Below, piece by piece: positions 16,727 through 26,002 of a stretch of 64,000 bases of DNA. The DNA lies in assembly GCF_000970345.1 (NCBI RefSeq), contig NZ_LAQU01000012.1, positions 62,001 to 126,000 of the forward strand. The letters are read 5' to 3'. The notes beneath the pieces were generated by a model that saw only the letters and a list, made by a program, of their open reading frames with translations, did no database searches and was not told the DNA's origin. The DNA comes from Robbsia andropogonis. GTDB taxonomy: Bacteria > Pseudomonadota > Gammaproteobacteria > Burkholderiales > Burkholderiaceae. The stretch's first letter is position 1. Each line of letters begins with the position of its first letter. Position numbers and translations under genes: made by a program.

Positions 16727-18514
16727 GTGCTATACCAACATCGCATCTTCCAAAAAACACTATTCGCGACTGCCGTGACGGCGCTGTTGACGTTAGGTGC
16801 CTGCGCCGGCAGTGGGACCGTCGGCAAGGCCTCCACCGGCAGCGGCACGCAGACCACGGGGAGTTCCGGTACTGGCGGTGCAGCAGGTACTGGCGCGAAT
16901 ACGCCAGGCAGTGATGAGACCACTACCGCAACCAACGGTTTGGCGACGGTTGCCCGCACATCCGGCAATGTCGTGACAGGCGTGGGCAGCACGGTGTCGT
17001 CTCTGGGGAGTACTGTCGACAATGCCGCTGTACTGGACGGGACGCTCGCTACCAACGGCGTCGACAACGCGGCTGGCACTGTCGTCGGTGATGTCGGAAC
17101 GACGGTGACAACGATCGGTTTAGGGCTGTCCAATGGACTGGGGCAAATCGGTTCGTCCACTGATCCTGTCGGCGCCACCGTTGCGATCGTTCCCGCGACC
17201 GTGAACAACGCCGCAAGCACGGTAGGCGATACGGGTGCACTGGTCGGCAGTCTTGGAACGGGAAGTCTGGCGGGTCTTGCGCCGATTACCGCAACCGTCA
17301 ACAGTACCGCCGGTACAACCGAGGGCCTGATTGCCAATGCCGCGACGTCCCTGGACAACATTGTCAGTACTGGCGGGATCGAGAATGTGACCGCGGGCGT
17401 ATCCAGCGCGATTACGCCAATCACAATGTCGTTGTCCAGCACGGTCCAACAGACCGGCGATGCACTCGGCGTGGGCGGCCCATTGACAAACGTCTTGACG
17501 ACAGCAGGTAACGCGGTGTCGGCTGCGGGAACGGCTATCGCGGGCGGCACGACTGGGACATTGTCCAGCAGCCTCGGTGATACCGTGGGTCAAACCGGCA
17601 ATCTGGTTACTGGCATTGGCACGCTGTTTAGTACAGCGAATGGAACAACCGATAGCAACGGTACGCTGACGACGTTGCTTGGCCCGGTCACATCCGTGGT
17701 TTCCGGATTGGCGGGTGGCACAGCCTCGCCGTTGTCCCTCGGCGGTGTCGACCTGACGCCAGTCACGACGACCATTGCCGGTGTAGGCAACACCCTGGGC
17801 AGCGCGGCGACGGGTGTTTCGGGGGCGACAGGTACCGGCTCCCTGGCAAGCACCATCGGCTCGGTGACGGCACCGGTATCGGTGCTGTTGTCCGATCTGC
17901 CTGCTGCCCTGTCCGGCAACGCCGGTAGCGGCACGACATTATTAGCGCCTGTCACGACGATCGTGGCCGGTACGGCGAACAGTGCAAACAACGACGATGC
18001 AGACGAACTGCTGGCGCCGGTTACCTCCCTTGCGTCCAACCTCACCTCCGGAACGACGGCGGGAACGCTGAGCCCGGTTACCACGCTTGCGTCAAATCTG
18101 ACCTCGAGCGCCGGCGGATTGAGCAGCATCGTCTCCGGGGCGACCTCGGGCGGCACGGCCGGCTCTCTTACGGGTGTCTTGACGCCCGTCACGTCGCTCG
18201 TCGCAGGCGTGACGTCCAGTACGGGATCGACTGTTGGCACCACGTTGAACAGCGTGGGATCGACGCTGAACAACACGCTGGGCACGGTGACCACGTTGGT
18301 GCCGGTGACGACGGTGGTCGCCAGCGCAGGCGCATCGATCTCGACCAGTTCGGGAGCAAGTGTCGTATCCAATGCGGTATCCGGTATCAACGGTGTTGTT
18401 GGGGGCTTGACAAGCGGATCGACAGCCACAGCCACTGGAACGGGAAGCACCACGACGGGCAGCACCGGCATTGGTGGACTATTGAACAGCACCGGCGCGT
18501 TGTTGCGCCATTGA
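16727..18514 (+). CDS. Repeat-rich predicted surface lipoprotein
   Basis: 595 residues from a GTG at 16727, preceded by GGAGA at 7-bp spacing. An in-frame ATG at 16697 would leave almost no leader after the predicted sigma-54 start. The N-terminus is a signal peptide with a lipobox (TLLTLGAC). The rest is almost entirely Gly/Ser/Thr/Ala/Val, with degenerate repeats of the form TxxVxxxGxTVG and recurrent LxPVTSL-type units (LAPVTTIVAG, LAPVTSLASNL, LSPVTTLASNL, LTPVTSLVAG). Aromatic and Cys residues are nearly absent after the lipobox. No filamentous-haemagglutinin TPS domain is visible. The next plus-strand gene encodes an FhaC/ShlB-type transporter, its likely partner. Function unknown; a surface, adhesive or matrix role is inference. 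Confidence 0.8.
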   Translation: MLYQHRIFQKTLFATAVTALLTLGACAGSGTVGKASTGSGTQTTGSSGTGGAAGTGANTPGSDETTTATNGLATVARTSGNVVTGVGSTVSSLGSTVDNAAVLDGTLATNGVDNAAGTVVGDVGTTVTTIGLGLSNGLGQIGSSTDPVGATVAIVPATVNNAASTVGDTGALVGSLGTGSLAGLAPITATVNSTAGTTEGLIANAATSLDNIVSTGGIENVTAGVSSAITPITMSLSSTVQQTGDALGVGGPLTNVLTTAGNAVSAAGTAIAGGTTGTLSSSLGDTVGQTGNLVTGIGTLFSTANGTTDSNGTLTTLLGPVTSVVSGLAGGTASPLSLGGVDLTPVTTTIAGVGNTLGSAATGVSGATGTGSLASTIGSVTAPVSVLLSDLPAALSGNAGSGTTLLAPVTTIVAGTANSANNDDADELLAPVTSLASNLTSGTTAGTLSPVTTLASNLTSSAGGLSSIVSGATSGGTAGSLTGVLTPVTSLVAGVTSSTGSTVGTTLNSVGSTLNNTLGTVTTLVPVTTVVASAGASISTSSGASVVSNAVSGINGVVGGLTSGSTATATGTGSTTTGSTGIGGLLNSTGALLRH

Positions 18515-18776
18515 AAAGTGGTTCCGCAGCGATTGCGCCGCGGTCACATAGAAGCAGAAGAAAGCAGAAGACTATCGCAGGTCTGCGTGGTCCGTTGGTT
18601 CGATCGACGGCCTGTCGCGCCGAAGCGTCCTCCAGGGCGCGTCGGTCATCACGTACCGCGAATGCATGCACGCCGTGCGCTTAATGTAGTAATTTTGCCC
18701 ACAGATGCGCCGGGAACCTTACAATAGGATAACGTCGATTGCATTCGCGGAAACGTCGTTGGGTCAACACCGACAC

Positions 18777-20483
18777 ATGACATATCGCTTTTTGCCTTGC
18801 CATGCCGCGTACGCGTCCGTGCTGTTGACGGGCATCGCATACTTTTGCGCAGTTGCGCTGCCTGGCACCGCACAGGGACAAGCCCGTGGCAATGGATTGC
18901 AGAGCCTGCCGCGGGTCGCGCCACCGTCGACACCGAAAGTTAATGTCACGGTTGACACAACGGAACCCGATACGATGGAAGGTTTGCTCTCGAAGACAAT
19001 TGTGCCAAAGTCGATTCGAATCGAAGGGGTGAAAAGCATTCCGTTCGAAGAAGCGTCGGCCATGTTTTCCGGCTTTGTCGGAAAATCGACGACCGTTCAG
19101 CAATTGATCGAGGCAGCGAACGCGATCACGAAGCGCTATCAGGATCGTGGTTTCGCATTGTCATTTGCCTTCGTGCCAGCACAGGATTTCGCAAACGGCG
19201 TGGTTCGCGTGGTGGCGGTCGAAGGCTATGTGTCCAAAGTGACGATAGAAGGTGCGATAGGGAATGCCGAAAGTCACCTGCGCGCCATCGCGAACCATCT
19301 CGTAAATCAACGACCTTTACGGCGTGACGCGTTCGAACGGTATACGGCGCTTCTTGGCCAGATTCCCGGTTTGAAAGTAGCCGCGAATATCGCACCACCG
19401 CAAAATACCGACGGCGCGACCGAGCTGAAGCTCAGCGTCGTGCGACAGAAGATTGGATTCACCACCGGCGTCTCGTTCAACCAGCCAGGCATTCAAGGGC
19501 TATTTACGGTCTCGGAGAATGGTTTGCTGTCCCTCGGTGAACAATTAAGCATTTCCGCGTTGGCGCCACGTGGAAGAGATGGCCAGACATATTACGGCAT
19601 CAACTACACACAGCCTCTTGGCAGCGACGGCCTGACAGCGAAGATCGATGCATCACGCTTCGCGGGCGAGCCGAGGACAACGCCCGGACTACCGTCCAGC
19701 GTACATCGTCGTACCGAGCAGGATCGCATTGGCGTCTCTCTCGGCTATCCCATCATCCTGAACAATACACGCGCATTGACGGTCAACGGGTCCGCCTATG
19801 CGGTACGCAACGACGACCGCTATTCCGCGGATACCGGCGCCTATGTCGGGTTGCGTTCACAATCTCGCGTGCTGCAAACGGAAATCGTCTATACCGAGAA
19901 CCGGCCCAAGATGTCAAGACGGGTCAGCATGACGCTTGCGAAGGGACTCGATACACTGGGGGCATCCAAGGAAGGTTATACCAACGTCATCGGCGCGGTG
20001 GTACCGAACCCGGTGGACCTCGATTTCTTCCGTGTGGGTGCATCAGCCATGCAGAACAATCAATGGCCGCTAGGATTCGCGACCGTTGTTTCCGCGACAG
20101 GTCAATATAGCGGCCAGGCGCTCCCCGCAAGCGAACAGATCACCTTTGGCGGCCAACGTTACTCCCTGGCATATCAACCAGGTGAAGCCGCCGGCGACAA
20201 AGGCTGGGGGGTGTCGATTGAACTGAATCGATCATTTAGCTATACCGCCCGGTACCTGAAGACCTGGATCCCGTATGCCTCCTACGCCATCGCGCGCACC
20301 TATTTAAATGCGCCAAACTCGCTGCCGCTGGACCTGCAGTCGCTGGCGCTGGGCTTTCGGGTTTCCGATAGCCGTTTCTATTCCCTCGACCTGTCGGTGG
20401 CGCAACCCGTGGGCGACAAGCCTTCGGGCAGCAGCCACCGCAGCCCGCGCGTCAACGCAACGTTCTCCTATCAACTGGACTAA
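18777..20483 (+). CDS. FhaC/ShlB/HecB-type outer-membrane transporter (TpsB-like)
   Basis: 568 residues from the ATG at 18777, giving a clean signal peptide (SVLLTGIAYFCAVALPGTAQ); a frame start at 18705 is less likely. Two POTRA-like parts (about 55-210: PKSIRIEGVKSIPFEEA, GVVRVVAVEGYVSKVTIEG) are followed by a 16-strand-type beta barrel ending in a terminal beta-strand (VNATFSYQLD). The family exports large partner proteins through the outer membrane. The loop-6 motif, normally VRGY/F, reads FGGQRYSLAYQPGE (457-470), lacking the usual Arg-Gly. It follows the repeat lipoprotein by about 260 bp, in the same orientation, and I see no terminator between them. Confidence 0.88.
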   Translation: MTYRFLPCHAAYASVLLTGIAYFCAVALPGTAQGQARGNGLQSLPRVAPPSTPKVNVTVDTTEPDTMEGLLSKTIVPKSIRIEGVKSIPFEEASAMFSGFVGKSTTVQQLIEAANAITKRYQDRGFALSFAFVPAQDFANGVVRVVAVEGYVSKVTIEGAIGNAESHLRAIANHLVNQRPLRRDAFERYTALLGQIPGLKVAANIAPPQNTDGATELKLSVVRQKIGFTTGVSFNQPGIQGLFTVSENGLLSLGEQLSISALAPRGRDGQTYYGINYTQPLGSDGLTAKIDASRFAGEPRTTPGLPSSVHRRTEQDRIGVSLGYPIILNNTRALTVNGSAYAVRNDDRYSADTGAYVGLRSQSRVLQTEIVYTENRPKMSRRVSMTLAKGLDTLGASKEGYTNVIGAVVPNPVDLDFFRVGASAMQNNQWPLGFATVVSATGQYSGQALPASEQITFGGQRYSLAYQPGEAAGDKGWGVSIELNRSFSYTARYLKTWIPYASYAIARTYLNAPNSLPLDLQSLALGFRVSDSRFYSLDLSVAQPVGDKPSGSSHRSPRVNATFSYQLD

Positions 20484-20769
20484 TTATGAGAAAGTGGTAC
20501 TGTCTCGATATGCTGCCATCATATGACCTGCTGATTCGTTGCTGCAAATGTTTGCGCAGGTGACATTTCACCGTCGTTCACAGATGTTGGCGGTACGCAT
20601 AGGGCCATGTATGTCACCATGGCTGATGGATGAATGTGCGCCGCAGCAGCTCGTATTGCTTTAATTCCTGTAGTCCGGCAAAAAATCGATAACGCGAGAA
20701 ACGTGACATCGCGACATCGCAGCCGGGCCAAAACAGATCCACATGTTGCATTCATTCGAGAGGTAAGCC

Positions 20770-21504
20770 ATGGATCGCGTATCGAGTGACGATTCGTCCA
20801 GAAACACGAAGGCCCGCTTGCTGGATGCCGCCGAGCAGTTGTACACCCGCTCCGGCCCGGATAGCTTGTCCTTACGTGACCTGACCGAGCATGCCGGCGT
20901 CAATCTAGCCGCGGTGAACTATCACTTCGGCTCAAAAAACGCATTGGTATGCGCAATGGTTGCGCGGCGCCTCGATGTCATCAACGAGTTGCGCCTTGCC
21001 GAACTGACCCGGCTTGAGTCAGCGCTCGGCGACCAATTAAGCAGCGAGCATGTCATGACCGTGCTTGCCAAGAGCCTGATGCAAGATACCTTTGACATCA
21101 TCGACTCCCCTGATCAGCGCGATTTCATGATTCGCGTGGGCACGGACCTGTCACAACCGCTGCGCCAGTTCCTGACACAGCGTTATGCGCACGTCGAGTC
21201 ACGATTCGTCGCCGCATTTTGCCGCAGCACCCCCTGGCTAGACGCCGACACGGTCCGATGGCATCTGAATACGTTAGCATTTGCCCTACCCGGTGTAGGA
21301 CTGAATGCCAATACCATGATGATGATCAGTCAGGCCGTCAGCGAGCAAGGGATGTCCAAGGTCAATACCTTGTGGCTCCTGGCTTCGACAATGCGCACGC
21401 TGCTCGGCACCCGGGAAAACCTTCAGGATACGGCACCACAGGCCTCGGTCCTGGATGCCGTCTATCCGGTAGCGGTGCCAGGCCAGGCATTGGTTGCGGC
21501 ATAA
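20770..21504 (+). CDS. TetR/AcrR family transcriptional regulator
   Basis: A 244-residue protein with an N-terminal TetR helix-turn-helix (TKARLLDAAEQLYTRSGPDS, LRDLTEHAGVNLAAVNYHFG, residues about 13-60) and an all-helical ligand and dimerisation domain. AAVNYHFGSK is the recognition-helix signature of the family. AGAGGTAAG precedes the ATG. It stands 286 bp after the TpsB-like gene and converges on the carboxylesterase. Its target and ligand cannot be read from the sequence; no clear operator palindrome was found near it. Confidence 0.9.
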   Translation: MDRVSSDDSSRNTKARLLDAAEQLYTRSGPDSLSLRDLTEHAGVNLAAVNYHFGSKNALVCAMVARRLDVINELRLAELTRLESALGDQLSSEHVMTVLAKSLMQDTFDIIDSPDQRDFMIRVGTDLSQPLRQFLTQRYAHVESRFVAAFCRSTPWLDADTVRWHLNTLAFALPGVGLNANTMMMISQAVSEQGMSKVNTLWLLASTMRTLLGTRENLQDTAPQASVLDAVYPVAVPGQALVAA

Positions 21505-21644
21505 GGCTCATCTGATCTTATGTGACGGATGCACCGCTTGCCAAGTCAGCCGACCCTGGTAAAGGCGTACACGCCAATGGCGAATTGAAAGGCGTGTCGG
21601 AGCGACGCTGGGTGCCAGCCCCGCTCCGTGCCGACGCTTTCAAA

Positions 21645-22355
21645 CTAGCCCAGGCGTTCGATCAGCCACGCACCAATGTCCGCGATCTCGCGTGGATGCA
21701 CCGAATGCCCCATTGGATAGGTTTCCCATCTGAGAGGGTGCCCGGCATCCCGGACGATTCCGCATGCTCGCTCCCCCAACGGCATCGGCACGACGGCGTC
21801 ATCGCTGCCGTGTGCGGCAAAAACCGGTGTGCTTTCGCTTCCTGAGCGACCTTCCTCAGCAATGATCGAGGGTATTGGGACATAGGTCGACAACGCCAGA
21901 ATGCCACCGAGCGGCTCCGGATGCGTCATGCCCGTGGTGTATGCGATGGCACCGCCTTGCGAGAATCCCGCCACGATGATCCGCGTCGCCGGAATGCCAC
22001 GCGCCTCCTCCCGCTTGATCCACGCCCTTACTGCATCGCGCGAAGCACGGACGCCGGCTTCGTCCGCGTGCCGCTTATCGTCGTCCACCGAGACAATGTC
22101 ATACCACGCTCGCATCACATGCCCGTTGTTCCAGGTCACCGGCATCCGGCGTGCATGCGGAAAAATAAAGCGTACGGCCAGATGTTCGGGTAGCCGCAGT
22201 TCCGGCACGATCGGCACGAAATCGCTGCCGTCCGCGCCAAGACCGTGTAACCAAATCACGCTGGCGCCCGGATTCGCACCGGTTTCAATCTCGATGGGGG
22301 GCTCATGGTCCAGCGACGGCGATGCTGCGGAGTCGGAATGGGCGGAAGAGGACAT
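21645..22355 (-). CDS. Alpha/beta hydrolase, carboxylesterase/phospholipase family
   Basis: A 236-residue serine hydrolase of the Abhydrolase_2 (carboxylesterase 2 / acyl-protein thioesterase-like) family, probably cytosolic. The oxyanion motif is IWLHGLGADG (34-43), nucleophile S132 in GFSQGG, acid D186 in HGSDDAVVP, and base H217 in YPMGHSVHP. Such enzymes hydrolyse short-chain esters or lysophospholipids; the true substrate is not evident. GGAG lies 11 bp before the ATG. It stands alone, divergent from nirC. Confidence 0.92.
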   Translation of the reverse strand: MSSSAHSDSAASPSLDHEPPIEIETGANPGASVIWLHGLGADGSDFVPIVPELRLPEHLAVRFIFPHARRMPVTWNNGHVMRAWYDIVSVDDDKRHADEAGVRASRDAVRAWIKREEARGIPATRIIVAGFSQGGAIAYTTGMTHPEPLGGILALSTYVPIPSIIAEEGRSGSESTPVFAAHGSDDAVVPMPLGERACGIVRDAGHPLRWETYPMGHSVHPREIADIGAWLIERLG

Positions 22356-22670
22356 CGGATAATGCTCCTGGTCAATAGTGGGCCGCGCACCGGATCGGTA
22401 GCCCTGTTACGCGCATTATTGCATCAGCTCGCTTGCCTCATCGCATTGGCAAAACTGTACCCAAATGCTGCTTTCAATTCTTACAAAATAACAAAAATAG
22501 AGTACAGCCATGCCTATTGGCGTCCATTACAGCGTTGGAATCTGGCAACCACGCCGCATTTGCGCACGCCATCGCCTCAAGAATGAGACTGCGAGCATTA
22601 TGATGTGCGCCAGATTGACGCACCCCCAACGGCGCGACATAAGCGCCGCAGTCCCTGGAAGAACCCCATC
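22356..22670. other. Divergent intergenic region, esterase / nirC
   Basis: 315 bp with an AT-richer centre (about 22440-22510). Promoters for both flanking genes must lie here, but I find no confident -10/-35 pair and no FNR- or NsrR-like palindrome by eye. The short frames in it are not supported. Confidence 0.4.
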
Positions 22671-23498
22671 ATGTACGCAGAGACCATTGATAAATTTGCC
22701 AAGACGGGCGCGGACAAAGTCGCGCTGATTGCCCGCAACCCGCTCGCCTATCTGATCGGCGCCGCCATGGCCGGCGTCTATATCGGCTTCGGGGACATCT
22801 TGATGTTCAGCGTCGGTGTTCATGTGGACCCGGCATATGTCCATCTCGTCATGGGCGGCGTGTTCGCCTGCGCCCTGACATTCTGCGTGTTCGCAGGCTC
22901 GGAGCTTTTCACCGGCACCGCGATGTATATGCCGATCGCAATGCTGCGTCGTCAAGCATCGCTGGGCGGTGTGCTCGCTGTCTGGATGGTTTGCTGGATC
23001 GGCAACTTGGTTGGCGCAGTGCTCCTGGCAGCTATCCTGCATACCGCTGGCGGCGGCGTGCTGTTGACCGACGGTGCTACCGGTTTTTACAAGGCCGTCA
23101 CGCTGAAAATGTCCGCGCCGGGCAGCGTATTGTTTGCAAAAGGCGTTCTATGCAACTGGCTGGTATGCCTGGCCGTCTGGATGGCCGCGAGGACAAGCAG
23201 CGATGCGGCAAAGCTGGGCGTCATCTTCTGGGCGATCTTTGCCTTCGTCGCCAGCGGCTTTGAACACAGCGTTGCCAATATGTTCATCTTCGCGCTGGCG
23301 TTGATGGGAGACCACCCGATCGACGTAACGCTGGGTGGTGCCATCCACAACGAACTGTTCGTTACGCTGGGCAATTTGGTCGGTGGCGCGATATTCATGG
23401 GTGCTGGCTACTGGCTACAAGACATCCGGCAAGTCGCCTCGGCCAGCCAAAGCGACAATGCAAAGACGGTTGCACAATCCGGCGGCAACGTACGCTAA
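22671..23498 (+). CDS. nirC: Formate/nitrite transporter family channel (NirC/FocA)
   Basis: 275 residues from the ATG at 22671; the frame continues upstream to 22605 but without family similarity. Six hydrophobic segments are visible. The FNT signatures are GVYIGFGDILMFSVG near the N-terminus, FAGSELFTGTAMYMP (the AGxELFTG motif), KGVLCNWLVCLAVW and ASGFEHSVANMF. The conserved pore histidine lies in GFEHSVANM. FNT channels are pentamers that pass nitrite, formate or hydrosulfide across the inner membrane. No nitrite reductase gene is adjacent, so the substrate is open. It converges on the MocR gene 32 bp away. Confidence 0.93.
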   Translation: MYAETIDKFAKTGADKVALIARNPLAYLIGAAMAGVYIGFGDILMFSVGVHVDPAYVHLVMGGVFACALTFCVFAGSELFTGTAMYMPIAMLRRQASLGGVLAVWMVCWIGNLVGAVLLAAILHTAGGGVLLTDGATGFYKAVTLKMSAPGSVLFAKGVLCNWLVCLAVWMAARTSSDAAKLGVIFWAIFAFVASGFEHSVANMFIFALALMGDHPIDVTLGGAIHNELFVTLGNLVGGAIFMGAGYWLQDIRQVASASQSDNAKTVAQSGGNVR

Positions 23499-23530
23499 AC
23501 CGATTGCCCCGATGGTCCGTCACGCGCGTG

Positions 23531-24967
23531 TCACACGTTGGCCGCCGACGACTGTACCATCGCCTGCACTATCCGGCCGAGCGCGATCACGGCGTGCTCG
23601 ATCTGCGGATTCCAGGCATAGCTGTAATTCAAACGAATAAAATTACGATAGGCCCGCGTGGTCGAGAACATATAGCCGGGCCCCAACGTAATCCCCGCGC
23701 GCAGCGCACGTTCGTACAGGACCATAGAATCAACGGCCGGGGGCAACTCGATCCAGAGCACATAGCCGCCCTGCGGCGTGGAAATCCGGGTCCCCTCCGG
23801 AAAGAAACGCCGCACGATTGCCGTCATCAAGTGCGATTGTTGTCGATACTGCGACCGCACGCGCCGCAGATGATGCTCATAGCCGTCCTTGCGCAGATAC
23901 TCGGCAAGTGCCTGCTGCTGCACCGATGACGTCGTCAGCGTATTGAGAAACTTCAGCTTTTCAACCTGATCGCGAAATCGGCCCGGTATCGCCCATCCCA
24001 CTCGCGCGGTAGGTGCCAGACTTTTCGAGAACGACGAGCAGTGCAGTACCAGGCCGTTTTGATCGTAATGCTTCAACGCACTTGGATGAAGTGTGCCGAA
24101 ATATAACTCCTGATACACGTCGTTTTCGATCAGCGGCACGTCGAATTGCGCGCAAAGCGCGACCAGCGCCCGCTTGCGCTCATCGCTCATCTGGAATCCC
24201 AACGGGTTCTGGAAATTCGGCATCACCATGCACGCCGCGATACGCTGCTGCGCCATTGCAAGCGACAACGCCTGAAGGTCAATGCCATCGTTGGGATGCG
24301 TGGCCACCTCCAGCGCCTTCATGCCCATCCGTTCGATCGCATGCAGCATGGCGTAAAAAGTAGGCGATTCCACGGCAATCACATCGCCGGGTTTGGCAAC
24401 CGCCTGCAGGCAGAGGTTGATTGCCTCCGTCCCCCCTAACGTGATGACGATCTCGTTCGGGTCGACGACCATGCCGTTCTCGAGATAGCGCCGGGTGATC
24501 TGCCGAATCAGTTCCGGGTTGCCTGGCGGCAGATCATCGATGATTCCGGCACCCGGATTACGACGCGCAAATGCATGAACATAACTATGAATGCGCGACG
24601 ACGGGTAGAGGGTCGGATCGGGATAGGGTGACCCCAATGGCACGGCACTACCGCTACCGATCGAGCGCAGCGTCGACAGCACCAGACGGCTTACATCAAC
24701 CGTGGCAGAAACGGCGATCGGCGCGCTGGAGCGGAGTTGCGCGACAGGCGGCGCATCGCCTTGCCGGCGGACGAAGTAGCCGGACTGGGGCCGGCTATCG
24801 ATCAACCCGCGGCTTTCGAGCAGCAAGTACGCGCGGAGCACCGTAGTAATACTGAGGCGATGATGTTGGCTCGCTTGCCGCACCGAGGGCACGCGCTCAC
24901 CAGCCGCAAACACACCCCGACGGATCTGCCCTTCGATATCGGCAGCCAATTTCTCGTAGAGTTTCAA
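23531..24967 (-). CDS. MocR/PdxR-type GntR regulator with aminotransferase domain
   Basis: A 478-residue fusion: an N-terminal GntR winged helix (about 5-70; GERVPSVRQASQHHRLSITT, SGYFV) joined to a fold-type I aminotransferase domain. The PLP-lysine motif is SSFSKSLAPTARVGW, and EIVITLGGTEAINLCLQAV and NPLGFQMS are also visible. MocR proteins are usually transcription regulators sensing PLP or amino compounds. The start is a TTG at 24967 with AAGGA 6 bp upstream. The neighbouring genes do not reveal its target. Confidence 0.92.
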   Translation of the reverse strand: MKLYEKLAADIEGQIRRGVFAAGERVPSVRQASQHHRLSITTVLRAYLLLESRGLIDSRPQSGYFVRRQGDAPPVAQLRSSAPIAVSATVDVSRLVLSTLRSIGSGSAVPLGSPYPDPTLYPSSRIHSYVHAFARRNPGAGIIDDLPPGNPELIRQITRRYLENGMVVDPNEIVITLGGTEAINLCLQAVAKPGDVIAVESPTFYAMLHAIERMGMKALEVATHPNDGIDLQALSLAMAQQRIAACMVMPNFQNPLGFQMSDERKRALVALCAQFDVPLIENDVYQELYFGTLHPSALKHYDQNGLVLHCSSFSKSLAPTARVGWAIPGRFRDQVEKLKFLNTLTTSSVQQQALAEYLRKDGYEHHLRRVRSQYRQQSHLMTAIVRRFFPEGTRISTPQGGYVLWIELPPAVDSMVLYERALRAGITLGPGYMFSTTRAYRNFIRLNYSYAWNPQIEHAVIALGRIVQAMVQSSAANV

Positions 24968-25131
24968 GCGCTATCCTTGCTGCCGACGATCTCCGACCCT
25001 CCGCATCATACCGCGCGCCAAGATTCACGACACACCGCCATCGGCATGGGCGCGAATACGCGAATCGATCGCCGTGGGAAAGCCGCCGGGACATGCAAGA
25101 AAACGGCGCACCCAAGGTGCGTGCGCGGTAC

Positions 25132-25710
25132 TCAGGTCTTCGACAGGGTCACCGCCCGGTCCACTGCGGGTGCAAGGCCCTGCAACGGCACCGTGAACAG
25201 CATTCGGCGTCCGTCCGTCGCCGCGATCGCGACAAGCCTGATTGCCGTGCCGGAGCGCAACATGCTCAAGGTCTTTGCATCCAGACGCAACTGCACCACG
25301 CATCCTACCGGCAAACAGGTCTGGAATCGTGCCGGTGCGCCGCTGGGTGCGTTGTCGATCTGCACCGCGACGCCGCGATCGAGTACGAGGCCGAAAGGCA
25401 TCAACAACGTGGCGGCCGTGTCTCCTCCGCTGGTGGTGGAAGGCGCCAGTTCAAGCGTTACCACCCGTTGCTGTGTCTTAGGATCGACTTGCGTCTGCGA
25501 CACCACACAAGCTTTGGCGCGCTGCTGGCCCTGGGTTCGGTCCGCACACGTGACGGCCCAGTCACCATGCATTTCCTTCGACGCCCCAGCGCTTACCGTT
25601 GCACTGGCCTGGGCATTCGCCGGCGGTGCCGACAGAAAGCCCAACGACAATGCCGCGACGCCGATTCCCGCCCATTGCCTCACACCAACCAGATGATGCT
25701 GGATTGCCAT
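25132..25710 (-). CDS. Invasion-associated locus B (IalB) family protein
   Basis: 192 residues from the ATG at 25710, chosen for the AGGGAG ribosome site 6 bp upstream; a frame start seven codons earlier lacks it. A signal peptide (about 15-35, GVAALSLGFLSAPPANA) precedes the IalB domain: HGDWAVTCADR, then MPFGLVLDRGVAVQID, FQTCLPVGCVVQLRLD and a terminal GLAPAVDRAV. The conserved cysteines (CADR, KACVV, TCLPVGC) are in place. Periplasmic protein named after a Bartonella invasion factor; the biochemical role in environmental bacteria is unknown. It stands alone. Confidence 0.9.
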   Translation of the reverse strand: MAIQHHLVGVRQWAGIGVAALSLGFLSAPPANAQASATVSAGASKEMHGDWAVTCADRTQGQQRAKACVVSQTQVDPKTQQRVVTLELAPSTTSGGDTAATLLMPFGLVLDRGVAVQIDNAPSGAPARFQTCLPVGCVVQLRLDAKTLSMLRSGTAIRLVAIAATDGRRMLFTVPLQGLAPAVDRAVTLSKT

Positions 25711-26002
25711 GTTCCACTCCCTAGAGCGCACCCTCCCATTTGCGAAGCGTGCGGAATCGTTTTCTATATACGCGTGGACAAAGCGGACATGTTGCCTGCG
25801 GATTTCCCATCATCACGTTGCTTTCAGGAACTCGCGCAACTGCGCAGTGCTCAGCGTGTTCGGTGATCATGATAAACCGGGAAACACCCAGACAGTGCAC
25901 CCCGCGCGACAATCACACGTTAATTACTGGAAAAATCCGGCAAATACCATCTAAACACGTTATTTTGAGACAAACGTTCGAACGCCATTGCGGCGCTATG
26001 CG

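Noticed and set aside
16642-18492. Two open frames of about 300 codons on the minus strand opposite the repeat lipoprotein
   Set aside because: Pro/Val-rich translation of the complementary Gly/Thr repeats; no start signal or motif.
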